Notes: generated by a model not told the origin, from the sequence alone. A DNA stretch of 30,482 nt from an uncultured Clostridiaceae bacterium (GCA_949948825.1 CATLIJ010000003.1:1-30482), one strand, 5' to 3'; positions 8,975 through 16,821 are shown, counted from the stretch's first letter. A program made the numbers and translations.

Positions 8975-10036
8975 ATGGCAGCAATTATTTTTAAATGTCC
9001 CAATTGCGGCGGGGATTTAAGGTTTGACCCGGAGACACAATGCTTTAAATGCGAGTATTGTCTGTCCCGCTTTACCAGGGAGGATATGAAAAAGAATGCC
9101 TCAGGGCAAACCGGGGAGGAAGCTTTATCCGGGAGTGAGCAGGAGACAGCGCATGAGGACCCATGTGCAGTTGTCTATTCCTGTCCCAGCTGCGGTGCAG
9201 AGATTGTGACCGATGAGACCATCGCAGCTACCTTTTGCTATTACTGTCATAATCCGGTGGTGCTGGCAGGAAGGATGGAAGGGAAGTATCACCCGGATGG
9301 TGTGCTTCCTTTTGTCATAGACCGGGAGAAGGCTTTGGAGATTTTTAACCAGTGGATTGACAAAAAGAAATATATTCCCAAGGCATTTTACTCCCCTGAC
9401 CAGATTGAAAAGCTTACCGGCGTGTATTTTCCCTATTGGCTTTATGGGTGCCGGGTGGAGGGAAAGCTGGAGGCAGAGGGAAAAAAGTATAAGACCTGGA
9501 CAGAGGGGAATGTACGGCTTACCCGCACAGAAGAGTACGAGATCTGCCGGGACGGAACCATGAGGGTGGACCATGTGGCCCGCAATGCCCTCTCCAAGGC
9601 CAACCGGAAGCTGGTGGAGGGGGTCATGCCTTTTGAGATGGAGAAGATGGAGCCGTTTCAGATGGAATACCTTTCTGGATTTCTGGCAGAAAAGCGGGAT
9701 ATGGAACAGGAAAAGTTTGCGGCTGCTCTGGAGGAGGAGGTGCGCCAGTTTGCGGAAAACTCCCTTGGAAGAGAGCTTTCTGGCTATGACTCCGTGCAAA
9801 TCCGCTCCAGAGACATGCGGATAGCCGGACAGACATGGAAGTATACACTCATGCCCGTGTGGACCCTTACTTACCGGGACAGTAAGACCGGGAAAGTCTA
9901 TTATTTTGCCTGCAACGGCCAGACAGGAAAAGTCTGCGGAGAACTGCCCGTGGATTCCGGACGTCTGGCACGGCTGTTTGCATCTGTGTTTGTACCGCTG
10001 TTTGCAGTTCTTTTAGTAGTGGGATACCTACTATGA
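8975..10036 (+). CDS. Double zinc-ribbon protein with C-terminal membrane anchor (YdjG-like)
   Basis: I take ATG 8975 as the start because it lies 11 bases after the SPFH stop, has TGAGGAAAT just upstream, and begins a coherent zinc ribbon. A longer frame from 8864 would overlap the SPFH gene and adds unlikely sequence. The 353-residue product has a first ribbon with Cys 8, 11, 26 and 29, a second with Cys 70, 73, 88 and 91, a mixed alpha/beta middle region, and a C-terminal transmembrane helix (about 333-352) ending close to the stop. This layout matches TFIIB-type zinc-ribbon membrane proteins such as YdjG. The stop codon lies inside the left arm of a palindromic element, so the native C-terminus may have been altered by insertion. 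Its role is probably to anchor the SPFH protein at the membrane. Confidence 0.85.
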   Translation: MAAIIFKCPNCGGDLRFDPETQCFKCEYCLSRFTREDMKKNASGQTGEEALSGSEQETAHEDPCAVVYSCPSCGAEIVTDETIAATFCYYCHNPVVLAGRMEGKYHPDGVLPFVIDREKALEIFNQWIDKKKYIPKAFYSPDQIEKLTGVYFPYWLYGCRVEGKLEAEGKKYKTWTEGNVRLTRTEEYEICRDGTMRVDHVARNALSKANRKLVEGVMPFEMEKMEPFQMEYLSGFLAEKRDMEQEKFAAALEEEVRQFAENSLGRELSGYDSVQIRSRDMRIAGQTWKYTLMPVWTLTYRDSKTGKVYYFACNGQTGKVCGELPVDSGRLARLFASVFVPLFAVLLVVGYLL

Positions 10037-10145
10037 AAGTGTTGACCGGCGGCGATTGGGGGCGCTGAGTGCCAGTGGCACTCGTTTAGCGCCGACCGAA
10101 GCGGAGCGTAGACCGCCGAAGGCGCGGAGCAATCGGCTTTCATAG
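10031..10145. repeat. 115-bp GC-rich palindromic element (possible MITE/REP-like insertion)
   Basis: CTATGAAAG (10031-10039) and CTTTCATAG (10137-10145) form perfect 9-bp terminal inverted repeats. A second arm pair CGATTG (10053-10058) / CAATCG (10130-10135) lies inside. The core has a strong hairpin: GGCGCT (10061-10066) pairs with AGCGCC (10088-10093), and GAGTGCC (10067-10073) pairs with GGCACTC (10077-10083) around a 3-base loop. The right half contains two GCGGAGC words and a GCGG/CCGC pairing. It is much richer in GC than the flanks. It carries the TGA of the upstream gene and stops 40 bases before the downstream gene. Mobility is inferred; no target-site duplication is obvious. Confidence 0.75.
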
Positions 10146-10185
10146 GGTGGCAGGTGCAAGCTCAAAGGTCGCAGAGGAGTTATTT

Positions 10186-11043
10186 ATGAAAAAATTGGGA
10201 ATCGTTTTGTGTCTGGCTTTGATTCTGCTGCTGTCGGGAGTATCTCTGGCAGATACAAAGACAGACCAGCGGGTTTATGATAAGGCGGGCTTATTTTCAG
10301 AGGAAGAGATTCAGGAGCTGGAGGAGGAGATTAAGAGCCTTCGGGAAACCATGAACATGGATGTAGCTTTGGTGACAACTTCAGACGCCCATGGAAGAAC
10401 CTCCGAAAGATATGCAGATGATTTTTATGATGAGATGAAATTGGGCATGGGAGAGGAAGACAGCGGTCTGCTCTACCTGATGGATATGGATAACCGGGAG
10501 CTATATATATCCACCTGCGGCCAGATGATCCGCTTTCTCACCGATGAGCGGGTGGAGGATATGCTGGATAACGGGATTGGCTATATGGGAGATGGGGATT
10601 ATATGGGATGCGCCCATCAGCTGATGCAGGATACGCTCCGGTGGTACGAGAAGGGGATTGTAAAAGGGCAATACAATGTGGACCGGGACACAGGAGAGAT
10701 CAGCTATTATAAAGGCGGACACAAACGGAGCATCCGCTGGTACGAGGCGCTGCTTGCGGCAGCAGTGTCAGGCTTTTGTGCCGGAAGCGTATGTCTGAAG
10801 GTAAAAAACGAGTATGCCATGAAGGAAGAAAGAAAACAGGCTTCCAATTATTATATGGCGTACCGGGCAGATGCCTGCTTCCGGTTTCGGGATCAAAGGG
10901 ATGTGATGAAGAATTCCCATGTGCTCCGGCAGGTGATTCCGCGGACCACTCACACAGGTCCGGGAGGCTCCGGCCATTCCGGAAGAAGCACCACCCACAG
11001 CATCGGAGGACGCAGTCATGGAGGGGGAGGAAGAAAGTTTTAG
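10186..11043 (+). CDS. TPM-domain membrane protein (YgcG/YdjH-like)
   Basis: ATG 10186 follows GAGGAG at 10174-10179 and opens a clean signal peptide (MKKLGIVLCLALILLLSG, cleavage near LA-DT). The 285-residue protein has a TPM domain (about 28-160; VYDKAGLFSEEEIQELEEEI at its start, then SGLLYLMDMDNRELYIS), a transmembrane helix (about 185-206), a basic segment, and a Gly/Ser/His-rich tail (SIGGRSHGGGGRKF) typical of YgcG-type proteins. TPM domains have been linked to phosphatase activity and to photosystem II repair in plants; whether this one is catalytic cannot be judged here. In Bacillus subtilis the equivalent YdjH is a membrane partner of YdjG and YdjI, whose homologs are directly upstream. 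The 115-bp palindromic element separates it from them. Confidence 0.85.
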   Translation: MKKLGIVLCLALILLLSGVSLADTKTDQRVYDKAGLFSEEEIQELEEEIKSLRETMNMDVALVTTSDAHGRTSERYADDFYDEMKLGMGEEDSGLLYLMDMDNRELYISTCGQMIRFLTDERVEDMLDNGIGYMGDGDYMGCAHQLMQDTLRWYEKGIVKGQYNVDRDTGEISYYKGGHKRSIRWYEALLAAAVSGFCAGSVCLKVKNEYAMKEERKQASNYYMAYRADACFRFRDQRDVMKNSHVLRQVIPRTTHTGPGGSGHSGRSTTHSIGGRSHGGGGRKF

Positions 11044-11065
11044 GCGGTGCTTTCCATAAAAATCC

Positions 11066-11092
11066 GTCCAGGATATACAAATGTAGCTGGAC
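11066..11092. promoter_or_regulatory. Inverted repeat overlapping the importer promoter (possible operator)
   Basis: GTCCAG (11066-11071) and CTGGAC (11087-11092) are perfect 6-bp inverted repeats 15 bases apart. The right arm overlaps the -35 box, where a repressor or activator site would be expected. Chance occurrence is not excluded. Confidence 0.3.
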
Positions 11093-11117
11093 AAATGACT
11101 ATAGTATATGGTATAAT
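11088..11117 (+). promoter_or_regulatory. Extended -10 promoter of the DUF3798 importer operon
   Basis: TGGACA (11088-11093) and a perfect TATAAT (11112-11117) are 18 bases apart, and TGG directly before the hexamer gives an extended -10. The start codon is 66 bases downstream, with AAGGAGGAG as ribosome site. This predicts strong expression. Confidence 0.75.
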
Positions 11118-11182
11118 CGAAACACTTTATCTGGCTAAAAGCCTTTTAAAGGGGTTTAACAACAAAAAGGAGGAGATAAGTA

Positions 11183-12427
11183 ATGAAAAAGAGACTACTT
11201 AGTTTGTCACTGGCAGCTGTCATGGCTTTTTCTTTGGCAGGATGCCGTGGAGCTGAGACAGCGCCTACCACTGCAGCTACCACAGCAGCTACGACTGCGG
11301 CAGAAGCAGCTGACAATACCACTGCGGCAGAAGGTGGTTCCGAGGAGACAGAGGCTGTAGCGCCGACAGAGAATTTTAAGATCGGCATTATCACAGGTAC
11401 AGCTTCTCAGGGTGATGAGGAGATTACTCAGGCCAATAAGATGAAGGAGAAGTACGGCGATATGATCGTTACTTCCACTTATCCGGATAACTTTACCACT
11501 GAGACAGAGACTGTTATCTCCAATACAGTGGCCATGGCTTCCGACCCGGATGTAAAGGCCATTATCTGGTGTCAGGCTATTCCTGGTACTGCAGCAGCTA
11601 TTGACAAAGTGCGCGAGACCCGTCCGGACATGATCTTTATTGTTGGTACTCCTGGTGAGGACCCAGGCGTTATCAATCCTAAGGCTGACATTGTTCTTCA
11701 GGTAGATGAGCCAGGATGCGGCATTGTGATTCCGCCTCAGGCAAAGGCTCAGGGTGCAAAGACCATGATTCACTATTCTTTCCCCCGCCATATGAGCTAT
11801 GCTCTGATCGTTGCACGTCACGAGAATCTGAAGAAGTACTGTGCTGAGAATGGAATCGAGCTGGTAGACGTTACTGCTCCGGACCCCACAGGTGATTCTG
11901 GTATCACTGGCGCTCAGCAGTTCATTCTTGAGGATGTACCGCGTCAGATCGAGAAATACGGCAAGGACACTGTATTCTTTACTACCAACTGTGGTATGCA
12001 GGAGCCGCTGATCCGTTCCGTATTTGAGAACGGCGCCATCTACAGCCTGCAGTGCTGCCCGTCTCCGTTCCATGCTTTCCCGGCTGCCTTAAACATTGAT
12101 ATGGCAGGCCATGAGGCTGATGTGGATTACATGATGGAGCAGCTTCAGGCAAAGGTAACAGAAGCCAACATGGGCGGACGTGTATCTACCTGGGGAGTTC
12201 CCTGTAACATGCTGTTCATCAGCGCAGGTGTTGAGTATGCCAAGAAGGTGCTGGAAGGCCAGACAAGCGGAGTCCTGGATGAGGCTGTTCTTCGCGAGAC
12301 GATTCAGAAGTGTGCAGAAGATTTCACTCCTGGCACAAAGATGACCCTGGATTATTATGTGGATGACGAGGGTAATGCGAAGGAAAACCACTTCCTGGTA
12401 ATGTCTGATTTCGTTACTTTTGAGTAA
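11183..12427 (+). CDS. DUF3798 solute-binding lipoprotein of an ABC importer
   Basis: This 414-residue protein has a lipoprotein signal (basic start, hydrophobic core, LAGC with Cys21 as the lipidation site). An Ala/Thr/Glu-rich linker follows (about 24-60, with repeated TTAA units), then a two-lobed periplasmic-binding-like domain beginning FKIGIITGTASQGDEEI. The sequence matches my recollection of the DUF3798 family (PF12683), known from clostridia and with no assigned ligand. The following genes encode a sugar/nucleoside-type ABC ATPase and two permeases, so it should be the extracellular substrate receptor. Codon choice looks more biased (many CGT and GCT/GCA codons) than in its neighbours, consistent with high expression. 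A stem-loop after the gene probably keeps downstream transporter expression lower. Confidence 0.9.
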   Translation: MKKRLLSLSLAAVMAFSLAGCRGAETAPTTAATTAATTAAEAADNTTAAEGGSEETEAVAPTENFKIGIITGTASQGDEEITQANKMKEKYGDMIVTSTYPDNFTTETETVISNTVAMASDPDVKAIIWCQAIPGTAAAIDKVRETRPDMIFIVGTPGEDPGVINPKADIVLQVDEPGCGIVIPPQAKAQGAKTMIHYSFPRHMSYALIVARHENLKKYCAENGIELVDVTAPDPTGDSGITGAQQFILEDVPRQIEKYGKDTVFFTTNCGMQEPLIRSVFENGAIYSLQCCPSPFHAFPAALNIDMAGHEADVDYMMEQLQAKVTEANMGGRVSTWGVPCNMLFISAGVEYAKKVLEGQTSGVLDEAVLRETIQKCAEDFTPGTKMTLDYYVDDEGNAKENHFLVMSDFVTFE

Positions 12428-12462
12428 ATCAGGTATTACACTGCTGGAAGAATGGAGGAAGG

Positions 12463-12492
12463 GTTACGGTTCATATGAATCGGTATCGTAAC
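12463..12492 (+). other. Stem-loop in the importer operon leader between binding protein and ATPase
   Basis: GTTACG (12463-12468) pairs with CGTAAC (12487-12492), enclosing the palindrome TTCATATGAA (12470-12479). It lies 35 bases after the binding-protein stop and could stabilise that message end or act as a protein site. Confidence 0.4.
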
Positions 12493-12515
12493 GAATAATA
12501 TGATGGTATCTGGGG

Positions 12516-12557
12516 GTTCTGCCAACGGGGTCTTTGTGAGACATCAGTTGGCAGAAC
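12516..12557 (+). terminator. Intra-operon stem-loop, probable partial terminator
   Basis: GTTCTGCCAAC (12516-12526) and GTTGGCAGAAC (12547-12557) are perfect 11-bp inverted repeats, with an inner GTCT/AGAC pairing in the loop and TTTCTGCT after the right arm. The T tract is weak, which fits read-through attenuation between a highly expressed binding protein and its transporter genes. Confidence 0.65.
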
Positions 12558-12606
12558 TTTCTGCTATTCGGGAACTTGAGAGATAATGTAGAAAGAGGTT
12601 GGTGAC

Positions 12607-14220
12607 TTGGAAAAAGCAAATGAAACCTATGTTCTGAAGATGGACAATATCGCCAAGGAATATTATGGCAACCGGGTTTTAAAGGGCGTAAAGCTCCACA
12701 TCCGCCCCGGTGAGATTCATGCCTTGATGGGAGAAAACGGCGCAGGAAAATCTACGCTGATGAATATTCTTTTTGGAATGCCGGTCATCCATAATACCGG
12801 TGGTTTCGAAGGAACGGTAGAGGTAAACGGAGAACCAGTGCAGATTGATACTCCATTAAAAGCAATGGAGCTGGGAATTGGAATGGTACATCAGGAATTT
12901 ATGCTGATTCCTGGATTTACAGTGACAGAGAATATTAAGGTAGGGCGTGAGATCAGCACACCGAACCTGGTGAGCCGTCTGTTTGGACGCTCTATGGAGT
13001 CCCTGGATTTTAAGGCCATGCGGAGAGATGCAAAAAAGGCCCTGAAAACCATTGGACTGCAGATTGATGAATATATCAGAGTCGCCGGACTTCCGGTGGG
13101 CTATATGCAGTTTATTGAGATTGCGAGAGAGCTGGATAAGACAGGAATCCGGCTGCTGGTACTTGATGAGCCGACAGCGGTGCTGACCGAGTCGGAGGCA
13201 GATCGCCTTCTGGAGGCGATGCGGGTGATTTCCGCACAGGGAATTGCAATTATATTCATTACTCATCGTCTGGATGAGGTGATGGCTGTGGCAGATTCCA
13301 TGACGATTTTGCGTGACGGGGAATTTGTAGCCAGAAAAGAAATCAAAGAAACAAATGTGGTAGAGATTGCAGAGCTTATGATTGGACGGAAAGTGGAGAA
13401 GCTGGTGGATGACGGCATTCCGGATACCCGTACCATTCGCGATGATGAAATCGCCGTAAGTTTAAGGAATTATAGAGTAGATATGCCGGGAGAAAAGGTC
13501 AATGGAATTGACCTGGATATCCGGAAGGGAGAGATTTTGGGAATCGGCGGTCTGGCCGGACAGGGCAAATTAGGGATTCCCAATGGAATCATCGGATTGT
13601 ATAAAGCTGCCGGAGAAGTAAAAATCAATGGTCAGCCATTAAATCTGGACAAGCTGGGGGATGCCCTGGACCATAAGGTGGCGTTTGTGTCTGAGGACCG
13701 GCGGGGCGTTGGACTTTTGCTGGATGAAAGCATTGAGCAGAATATTATTTTTTCAGCCATGCAGACCAATGAAAAGTTTTTGAAAAAAGCTGGCTGGATG
13801 AAGCTTTACGACGCTGCGGCAGCCCATGCCCATGCAGAGGAGATGGTGAAGACTCTGGACATTCGCTGTACGGGAATCCGTCAGCCTGCAGGCGCTCTTT
13901 CCGGAGGAAACCAGCAGAAGGTCTGTCTGGCCAGAGCGCTTACTCTGGAACCGGATATTCTGTTTGTGTCAGAGCCTACCCGGGGAATTGATATTGGTGC
14001 AAAGAAGCTGGTGCTGGAATATCTGGCAAAGCTGAACCGGGAGTTGGGAATGACCGTTGTCATTGTGTCTTCGGAGCTGATGGAGCTTCGGTCTGTATCA
14101 GACCGGATTGCCATTATCTCTGACGGAAAGCTGGCATGTATTCTGAAGCCGGATGACTCGGATGCAGATTTCGGACTTGCCATGTCCGGCGCATGGAAAG
14201 GAGGACAGGAGAATGCGTAA
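12607..14220 (+). CDS. Double-domain ABC importer ATPase (sugar/nucleoside type)
   Basis: The start is TTG at 12607, with AGAGGT just upstream; no in-frame ATG lies near the N-terminus. The 537-residue protein has two fused nucleotide-binding domains like RbsA/MglA/YufO. Domain 1 has Walker A GENGAGKS (42-49), Walker B LLVLDEPTAVL and the switch His in FITHRLDE, but its signature is GLPVGYMQ rather than LSGGQ. Domain 2 has a weakened Walker A (GLAGQGKLGIP, about 315-325), a full signature LSGGNQQKV (about 431) and FVSEPTRGID in place of a DEP Walker B. A degenerate second site is usual in this family. It energises uptake through the two permeases encoded next and overlaps the first by 8 bases. 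Confidence 0.94.
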   Translation: MEKANETYVLKMDNIAKEYYGNRVLKGVKLHIRPGEIHALMGENGAGKSTLMNILFGMPVIHNTGGFEGTVEVNGEPVQIDTPLKAMELGIGMVHQEFMLIPGFTVTENIKVGREISTPNLVSRLFGRSMESLDFKAMRRDAKKALKTIGLQIDEYIRVAGLPVGYMQFIEIARELDKTGIRLLVLDEPTAVLTESEADRLLEAMRVISAQGIAIIFITHRLDEVMAVADSMTILRDGEFVARKEIKETNVVEIAELMIGRKVEKLVDDGIPDTRTIRDDEIAVSLRNYRVDMPGEKVNGIDLDIRKGEILGIGGLAGQGKLGIPNGIIGLYKAAGEVKINGQPLNLDKLGDALDHKVAFVSEDRRGVGLLLDESIEQNIIFSAMQTNEKFLKKAGWMKLYDAAAAHAHAEEMVKTLDIRCTGIRQPAGALSGGNQQKVCLARALTLEPDILFVSEPTRGIDIGAKKLVLEYLAKLNRELGMTVVIVSSELMELRSVSDRIAIISDGKLACILKPDDSDADFGLAMSGAWKGGQENA

Positions 14221-15304
14221 TCCATTGAAATCATTGGTAGCGAAATTTGGTCTGCCTAGAATTATTATTGTAACATTCTTTCTGTTTCTGGTAGCAGCAG
14301 CCGGCGGATTTCAGATGAACCTGATGCAGCTTTTAAGCGACTGCTTAAGACGGTGGGGAATGTTTGGAATCCTGGCTCTTGCCATGGTACCTGCAGTGCA
14401 GTGCGGAATCGGATTGAATTTTGGTATTTCCATGGGAATTGTAGGCGGCCTGCTGGGAGGATTGATTGTAATTCAGCTGCATATAGCTCAGATGCCTTCC
14501 CTGGTGGCCATTCATCCTCTGTTTGCCATGTGGGTTGCTATTCTCACAGCCATTCTCATTGGCGTGGTGCTGGCTACAGGAATTGGTTATCTGTATGGAC
14601 TGCTGCTGAACCGGGTGAAGGGGTCTGAGATGACCGTAACCACCTATGTAGGATTTTCCATTATTGCATTTATGAATATGTGGTGGATGCTTCTGCCTTT
14701 TACAGACGGCGAGCTGATCTGGCCAAATGCAGGAAAGGGTCTTCGGAATACGATATCTTTGGCCTCCTCCTTTAGTAATGTCATGAATAATACTCTGGCT
14801 TTTAATATTGGAAGCCTGACGATTCCAACGGGACTTTTGCTGTTTTTCTTTTTGATGTGTTTTCTGGTTTGGCTGTTTATGCGGTCCAAAACCGGAATTG
14901 CCATGAGTGCGGCAGGAGCTAATCCTATGTTTGCCAAAGCAGCTGGAATCAATGTGAACAAGATGCGTCTGATCGGAACCACCCTGTCTACGGTGCTTGC
15001 CGCAGTAGGAATTCTGGTATATGCTCAGGGCTTTGGTTTTATGCAGCTGTACAATGGCCCCATGATGATGGGCTTTACTTCTGTGGCTGCTGTATTGATT
15101 GGCGGAGCCAGTCCAAAGCGGGCAAGGATTACTCATGTTCTGATCGGTACATTCCTGTTTCAGGGAATTTTGGCCCTGGGGCTTCCTGTGGCAAACCAGT
15201 TTATCCCGGAGAGCAATCTGTCCGAGGTGGCACGTTTGATTATCTCCAATGGTATTATCATTTACGCACTCAGCCAGGTGAAAGGAGGGAGCGGACGTGA
15301 ATAA
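14213..15304 (+). CDS. ABC importer permease 1 (LivH/RbsC/BMP type)
   Basis: ATG 14213 follows GGAGGACAGG and overlaps the ATPase stop (ATGCGTAA), so it is preferred over the longer open frame from 14153. The 363-residue product has about nine hydrophobic segments and the family hallmarks GIGLNFGISMGIVGG near the N-terminus and ANPMFAKAAGINVNKMR, the cytoplasmic coupling segment, followed by VAAVLIGGAS. This is the PF02653-type permease fold used by sugar, branched-chain amino acid and nucleoside importers. It very likely pairs with the next gene product as a heterodimer. Confidence 0.93.
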   Translation: MRNPLKSLVAKFGLPRIIIVTFFLFLVAAAGGFQMNLMQLLSDCLRRWGMFGILALAMVPAVQCGIGLNFGISMGIVGGLLGGLIVIQLHIAQMPSLVAIHPLFAMWVAILTAILIGVVLATGIGYLYGLLLNRVKGSEMTVTTYVGFSIIAFMNMWWMLLPFTDGELIWPNAGKGLRNTISLASSFSNVMNNTLAFNIGSLTIPTGLLLFFFLMCFLVWLFMRSKTGIAMSAAGANPMFAKAAGINVNKMRLIGTTLSTVLAAVGILVYAQGFGFMQLYNGPMMMGFTSVAAVLIGGASPKRARITHVLIGTFLFQGILALGLPVANQFIPESNLSEVARLIISNGIIIYALSQVKGGSGRE

Positions 15305-16757
15305 GAAAACAACAGATTTTCTGGTTCAGAACATGGTAGTATTCCTGTTTGTGATCCTGTGTATTGCTGCAACGTTTTTTTCCAGACAGCCGCTGACCTT
15401 TGTGGTGTCAGAGCTGTTCACCCGTATTGCCCGTAACTCTTTTATTGTGCTTTCTCTGATCATTCCGGTTATTGCAGGAATGGGACTGAACTTTGGTATT
15501 GTAATTGGCGCAATGGCAGCCCAGCTGGCTATCTTTTTGACTACCTACTGGGGATTTACCGGTATTTCCGGATTTCTGTTTACTGCTGCTTTGGCTACTC
15601 CCTTTGCCGTATTTTTCGGTTTTCTGGTAGGAAAGCTCTTTAACTATATGAAGGGCAATGAGATGATCGGCGGTCTGGTATTGGGATATTTTGCGGATGG
15701 TATTTATCAGCTGGTATTTTTATTTATCTTTGGCGGTGTCATTAAGATGAACAATCCCACTCTGATGATTCCCACCGGAGTAGGTGTCAAGAACACCATT
15801 GACCTGAAGGATACCGTAAAGTACGCATTGGACACAGTTCCCATGCTGACGATTGTTGAGATTGGATTTTATGCATTTCTCATTATACTGGCAGGCTCCA
15901 CTGCCTTTAAGCTGGCAAAAAAACAGAATGTGGAGTGGAAGTCTCTGGGGATTAAGGCAGCTGCAGCAGTTGTAATCTACGCCCTGACTTTTATTGGACC
16001 AGTGGAGAGATTTTTGTCAACAGACCGTCTTCTGCTTTTGTCCGCTGTGGAGCTGTGGTGCCTGGGAATGGTATTGTGGCAGGTGTTTCAATTCCTGAAA
16101 TGGAAGCTGAAAATGACAAAGGACAAAGAAGAAGCTTTGGCAAGTCCCTTTAATCCGGTAAAGGCTGGCGTAAATGTGGCTTTGGCAGCAATCGTCTATG
16201 GACTGACCTATGTGCCATCTATTTACAAGGTGCTGATTGTGGTGCGGCTTCCGGTTCTGACCTATCTGTGTATTGCAGCCCTTTGCTGCTTTAACAATAT
16301 TTTGATGAAGACCCGCTTGGGGCAGGATATGAGAACAGTGGGACAGAGCCGTACTGTGGCAAATGCTGCTGGTATTAATGTGGACCGGACCCGTATTATT
16401 GCCATGATCTTTTCCACTGTGCTGGCCAGCTGGGGACAGCTGATCTTTCTCCAGAATGTGGGAACTATCTCCACTTACGGAGCCCATACTCAGGTAGGAC
16501 AGTTTGCCATAGCAGCCCTTTTGGTAGGAGGCGCTTCTGTACAAAAGGCCACCAACAAGCAGGCTCTTTTAGGAATTGTGCTGTTCCACACACTGTTTAT
16601 CGTGTCACCTCTGGCTGGTAAGGAATTGTTCGGAGATCCTGTAATCGGCGAATACTTCCGGGTGTTTGTATCTTATGGCGTAATTGCACTGGCATTGGCA
16701 ATGCACGCATGGAAGAAAGCGCCAGGGGGGAAGAAAGAGGGGAAAAAGGAAGAGTAA
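15297..16757 (+). CDS. ABC importer permease 2 (LivH/RbsC/BMP type)
   Basis: The start is GTG 15297 with a strong AAAGGAGGG site; it overlaps the previous gene by 8 bases (GTGAATAA). The 486-residue protein is clearly longer than permease 1. It shows the same hallmarks: GMGLNFGIVIGAMAAQ, the coupling segment ending VANAAGINVDRTRIIAM, and ALLVGGASVQKA. An extra region between about residues 190 and 310 holds additional hydrophobic segments and a charged loop (KMTKDKEEA). The C-terminus is Lys/Gly/Glu-rich. It completes a binding protein-ATPase-two-permease importer. Confidence 0.93.
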   Translation: MNKKTTDFLVQNMVVFLFVILCIAATFFSRQPLTFVVSELFTRIARNSFIVLSLIIPVIAGMGLNFGIVIGAMAAQLAIFLTTYWGFTGISGFLFTAALATPFAVFFGFLVGKLFNYMKGNEMIGGLVLGYFADGIYQLVFLFIFGGVIKMNNPTLMIPTGVGVKNTIDLKDTVKYALDTVPMLTIVEIGFYAFLIILAGSTAFKLAKKQNVEWKSLGIKAAAAVVIYALTFIGPVERFLSTDRLLLLSAVELWCLGMVLWQVFQFLKWKLKMTKDKEEALASPFNPVKAGVNVALAAIVYGLTYVPSIYKVLIVVRLPVLTYLCIAALCCFNNILMKTRLGQDMRTVGQSRTVANAAGINVDRTRIIAMIFSTVLASWGQLIFLQNVGTISTYGAHTQVGQFAIAALLVGGASVQKATNKQALLGIVLFHTLFIVSPLAGKELFGDPVIGEYFRVFVSYGVIALALAMHAWKKAPGGKKEGKKEE

Positions 16758-16774
16758 GAAGAAGGAGATTAGTT

Positions 16775-16816
16775 ATGTCAAAGGGTTCGCGTCCTCGGAC
16801 GCGAACCTATTACTAA
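16775..16816 (+). CDS. Possible 13-residue peptide ORF after the importer genes
   Basis: ATG 16775 is preceded by GAAGGAG (16761-16767) at good spacing and encodes MSKGSRPRTRTYY followed by TAA. The peptide is strongly basic with no signal sequence. Most of the ORF overlaps a perfect hairpin, so the coding potential may be accidental. It is recorded because the ribosome site is unusually good for a chance ORF. Confidence 0.25.
   Translation: MSKGSRPRTRTYY
16784..16807. terminator. Perfect stem-loop between convergent transcription units
   Basis: GGTTCGCGTC (16784-16793) and GACGCGAACC (16798-16807) form a 10-bp GC-rich stem with a CTCG loop, midway between the importer stop (16757) and the stop of the opposite-strand EAL gene (16822). 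Neither side has a real T tract, so it may act in both directions with help from other factors. Confidence 0.6.
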
Positions 16817-16821
16817 ATACA

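Noticed and set aside
11207..12073. Minus-strand open frame of 288 codons inside the DUF3798 gene
   Set aside because: It lies wholly within a well-supported gene on the other strand, has low-quality composition (Ser/Cys/Arg-rich) and no ribosome site; it is a shadow frame.
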